A program made the position numbers and the translations under genes. Positions 63,238 through 64,000 of a DNA stretch of 64,000 nucleotides are shown piece by piece. Every line of letters starts with the position of its first letter. Position 1 is the first letter of the stretch. Source of the DNA: Sporosalibacterium faouarense (lineage in GTDB: Bacteria > Bacillota > Clostridia > Tissierellales > VENL01). A model generated the notes under the pieces. It saw only the letters and a program-made list of their open reading frames with translations. It did no database searches and was not told where the DNA came from. The stretch spans positions 62,001-126,000 of the forward strand of contig NZ_JAETGO010000037.1 in assembly GCF_016765695.1 (NCBI RefSeq), given 5' to 3'.

Positions 63238-63963
63238 CTATAACAATTTATTTAAATCCTTTATCTGACATATCTCCATATCAGGTTTAATATCTGTATT
63301 ATTAATAACCTTGTTTTTATTGTACCAAATACTCTTAAGTCCAAGCTCTTTTGCAGGGGCAATATCACTTGAAAGATTATCTCCTATCATAACTGACTCA
63401 TTAGGTTTAACTTGAAATTCATTTAATGCGTGTTGAAAAATTTGTTTATTAGGCTTTCCTATCTTAAGATAATAACTAAAGGTAAATGAATCAATATACT
63501 TAGCTATTCCAGCTTCTTTAAAACAATTTATCATCACTTCATCATAAATACTTGCATTGGAAATTACCCCTATCTTATATCTTTTATCAACTATACTACT
63601 TAGCGTTTGAATAAGTTCTTCCTCAATCCAAATATATTTTCGATACTCTGTATAGAAAATATCTAATGCTTTGATACACATATTTAAGCTTAGATTAACA
63701 TCATAGCTTTTTAAAAAGTTATTTAAAAAGCTTTCAACAGGATACTCAATATGAGTGATTTTCCTCAATGGCATTATATTTTGCCATTTCGTAAAGAATT
63801 TTTTCTTTACATCTTCATATTTTATCCTAGAGTCATATTTTTGCAAAAAATTTGTAAGATATTCTATTCCCTTTTCATCCTTCTCTTCATCGCTTTTCCC
63901 ATGATGAAAATGCAATAATGTATTTCCCATGTCGAAAAAAATTACTTTGATATTATTCTTCAT
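63238..63963 (-). CDS. HAD-superfamily hydrolase
   Basis: This is a 241-residue HAD protein. Motif I is FFDMGNTLL with nucleophile D11, motif II VISNAS, motif III Lys in KIGKPNKQIF and motif IV MIGDNLSSD. The residue two after the nucleophile is Gly, not the usual general-acid Asp, so phosphatase activity is uncertain and a different hydrolase role is possible. The cap region (about 20-95) is of the C1 helical type. The ATG at 63,963 follows GGGGGA at 5 bases; an upstream TTG is less likely. No partner gene is visible before the window edge. Confidence 0.8.
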   Translation of the reverse strand: MKNNIKVIFFDMGNTLLHFHHGKSDEEKDEKGIEYLTNFLQKYDSRIKYEDVKKKFFTKWQNIMPLRKITHIEYPVESFLNNFLKSYDVNLSLNMCIKALDIFYTEYRKYIWIEEELIQTLSSIVDKRYKIGVISNASIYDEVMINCFKEAGIAKYIDSFTFSYYLKIGKPNKQIFQHALNEFQVKPNESVMIGDNLSSDIAPAKELGLKSIWYNKNKVINNTDIKPDMEICQIKDLNKLL

Positions 63964-64000
63964 TAAATCCCCCAAAATTTTATTTTAATTTATATTTTAC

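Noticed and set aside
1-64000. CRISPR arrays, tRNA or rRNA genes
   Set aside because: No regularly spaced repeats and no cloverleaf or rRNA-like sequence was seen on either strand.

Overview
The window comes from a low-GC Gram-positive anaerobe, most likely a member of the Clostridia/Tissierellia. The evidence is the very AT-rich sequence, strong AGGAGG-type ribosome binding sites, the CheC-type FliY switch protein, FlbD, FlhF/FlhG, CodY, and the clostridial-style order of the fla/che operon. No rRNA, tRNA, CRISPR array, integrase or transposase is visible.

Region 1 (1-26,118, minus strand) is one long fla/che operon. It is read flgB-flgC-fliE-fliF-fliG-fliH-fliI-fliJ-motE-like-fliK-flgD-(TIGR02530-type protein)-flgE-flbD-motA-motB-fliL-fliM-fliY-cheY-fliO-fliP-fliQ-fliR-flhB-flhA-flhF-flhG-pilZ-cheB-cheA and runs off the left edge inside cheA. 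Together these genes encode the basal body, export gate, hook, stator, switch and the start of the chemotaxis relay. Region 2 (26,474-34,168, minus strand) is a conserved housekeeping block: comM(yifB)-dprA-topA-hslV-hslU-codY. A good sigma-A promoter precedes hslV and a terminator follows codY.

Region 3 (34.2-47.5 kb) is accessory. It starts with about 1.75 kb of gene debris immediately upstream of comM. Then come an XRE regulator, a stand-alone HsdR-N-type nuclease, a five-helix membrane protein, an overlapping DUF262-HEPN nuclease pair and an Eco57I-like N6-adenine methylase, punctuated by strong terminators. A further segment holds a DUF1878-like gene, a membrane-TPR gene interrupted by one in-frame amber codon, a frameshifted ImmA/IrrE-like gene behind a LexA-box candidate, and a two-helix potassium channel fused to a long repeat domain.

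Region 4 (47.6-64 kb, all minus strand) is rich in resistance and acetyltransferase genes. It contains a MerR-methyltransferase fusion facing an MFS exporter whose promoter has the 19-bp spacer typical of MerR control, an APH(6)/Hur-type kinase, an AviRa-type 23S rRNA methylase, FosB, six GNAT-family proteins, a DUF402 protein, several lipoproteins including one with a duplicated sensor-like domain, small membrane proteins and an HAD hydrolase.

The most distinctive items are the MerR-Trm112-methyltransferase fusion with its exporter and promoter, the repeat-domain potassium channel next to broken ImmA and TPR genes, and the defence-like cluster at 35.9-42.9 kb. Where a better-placed ribosome binding site argued for it, start codons were set to an internal ATG, GTG or TTG. 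All functions are inferred from sequence motifs and context, without database searches.
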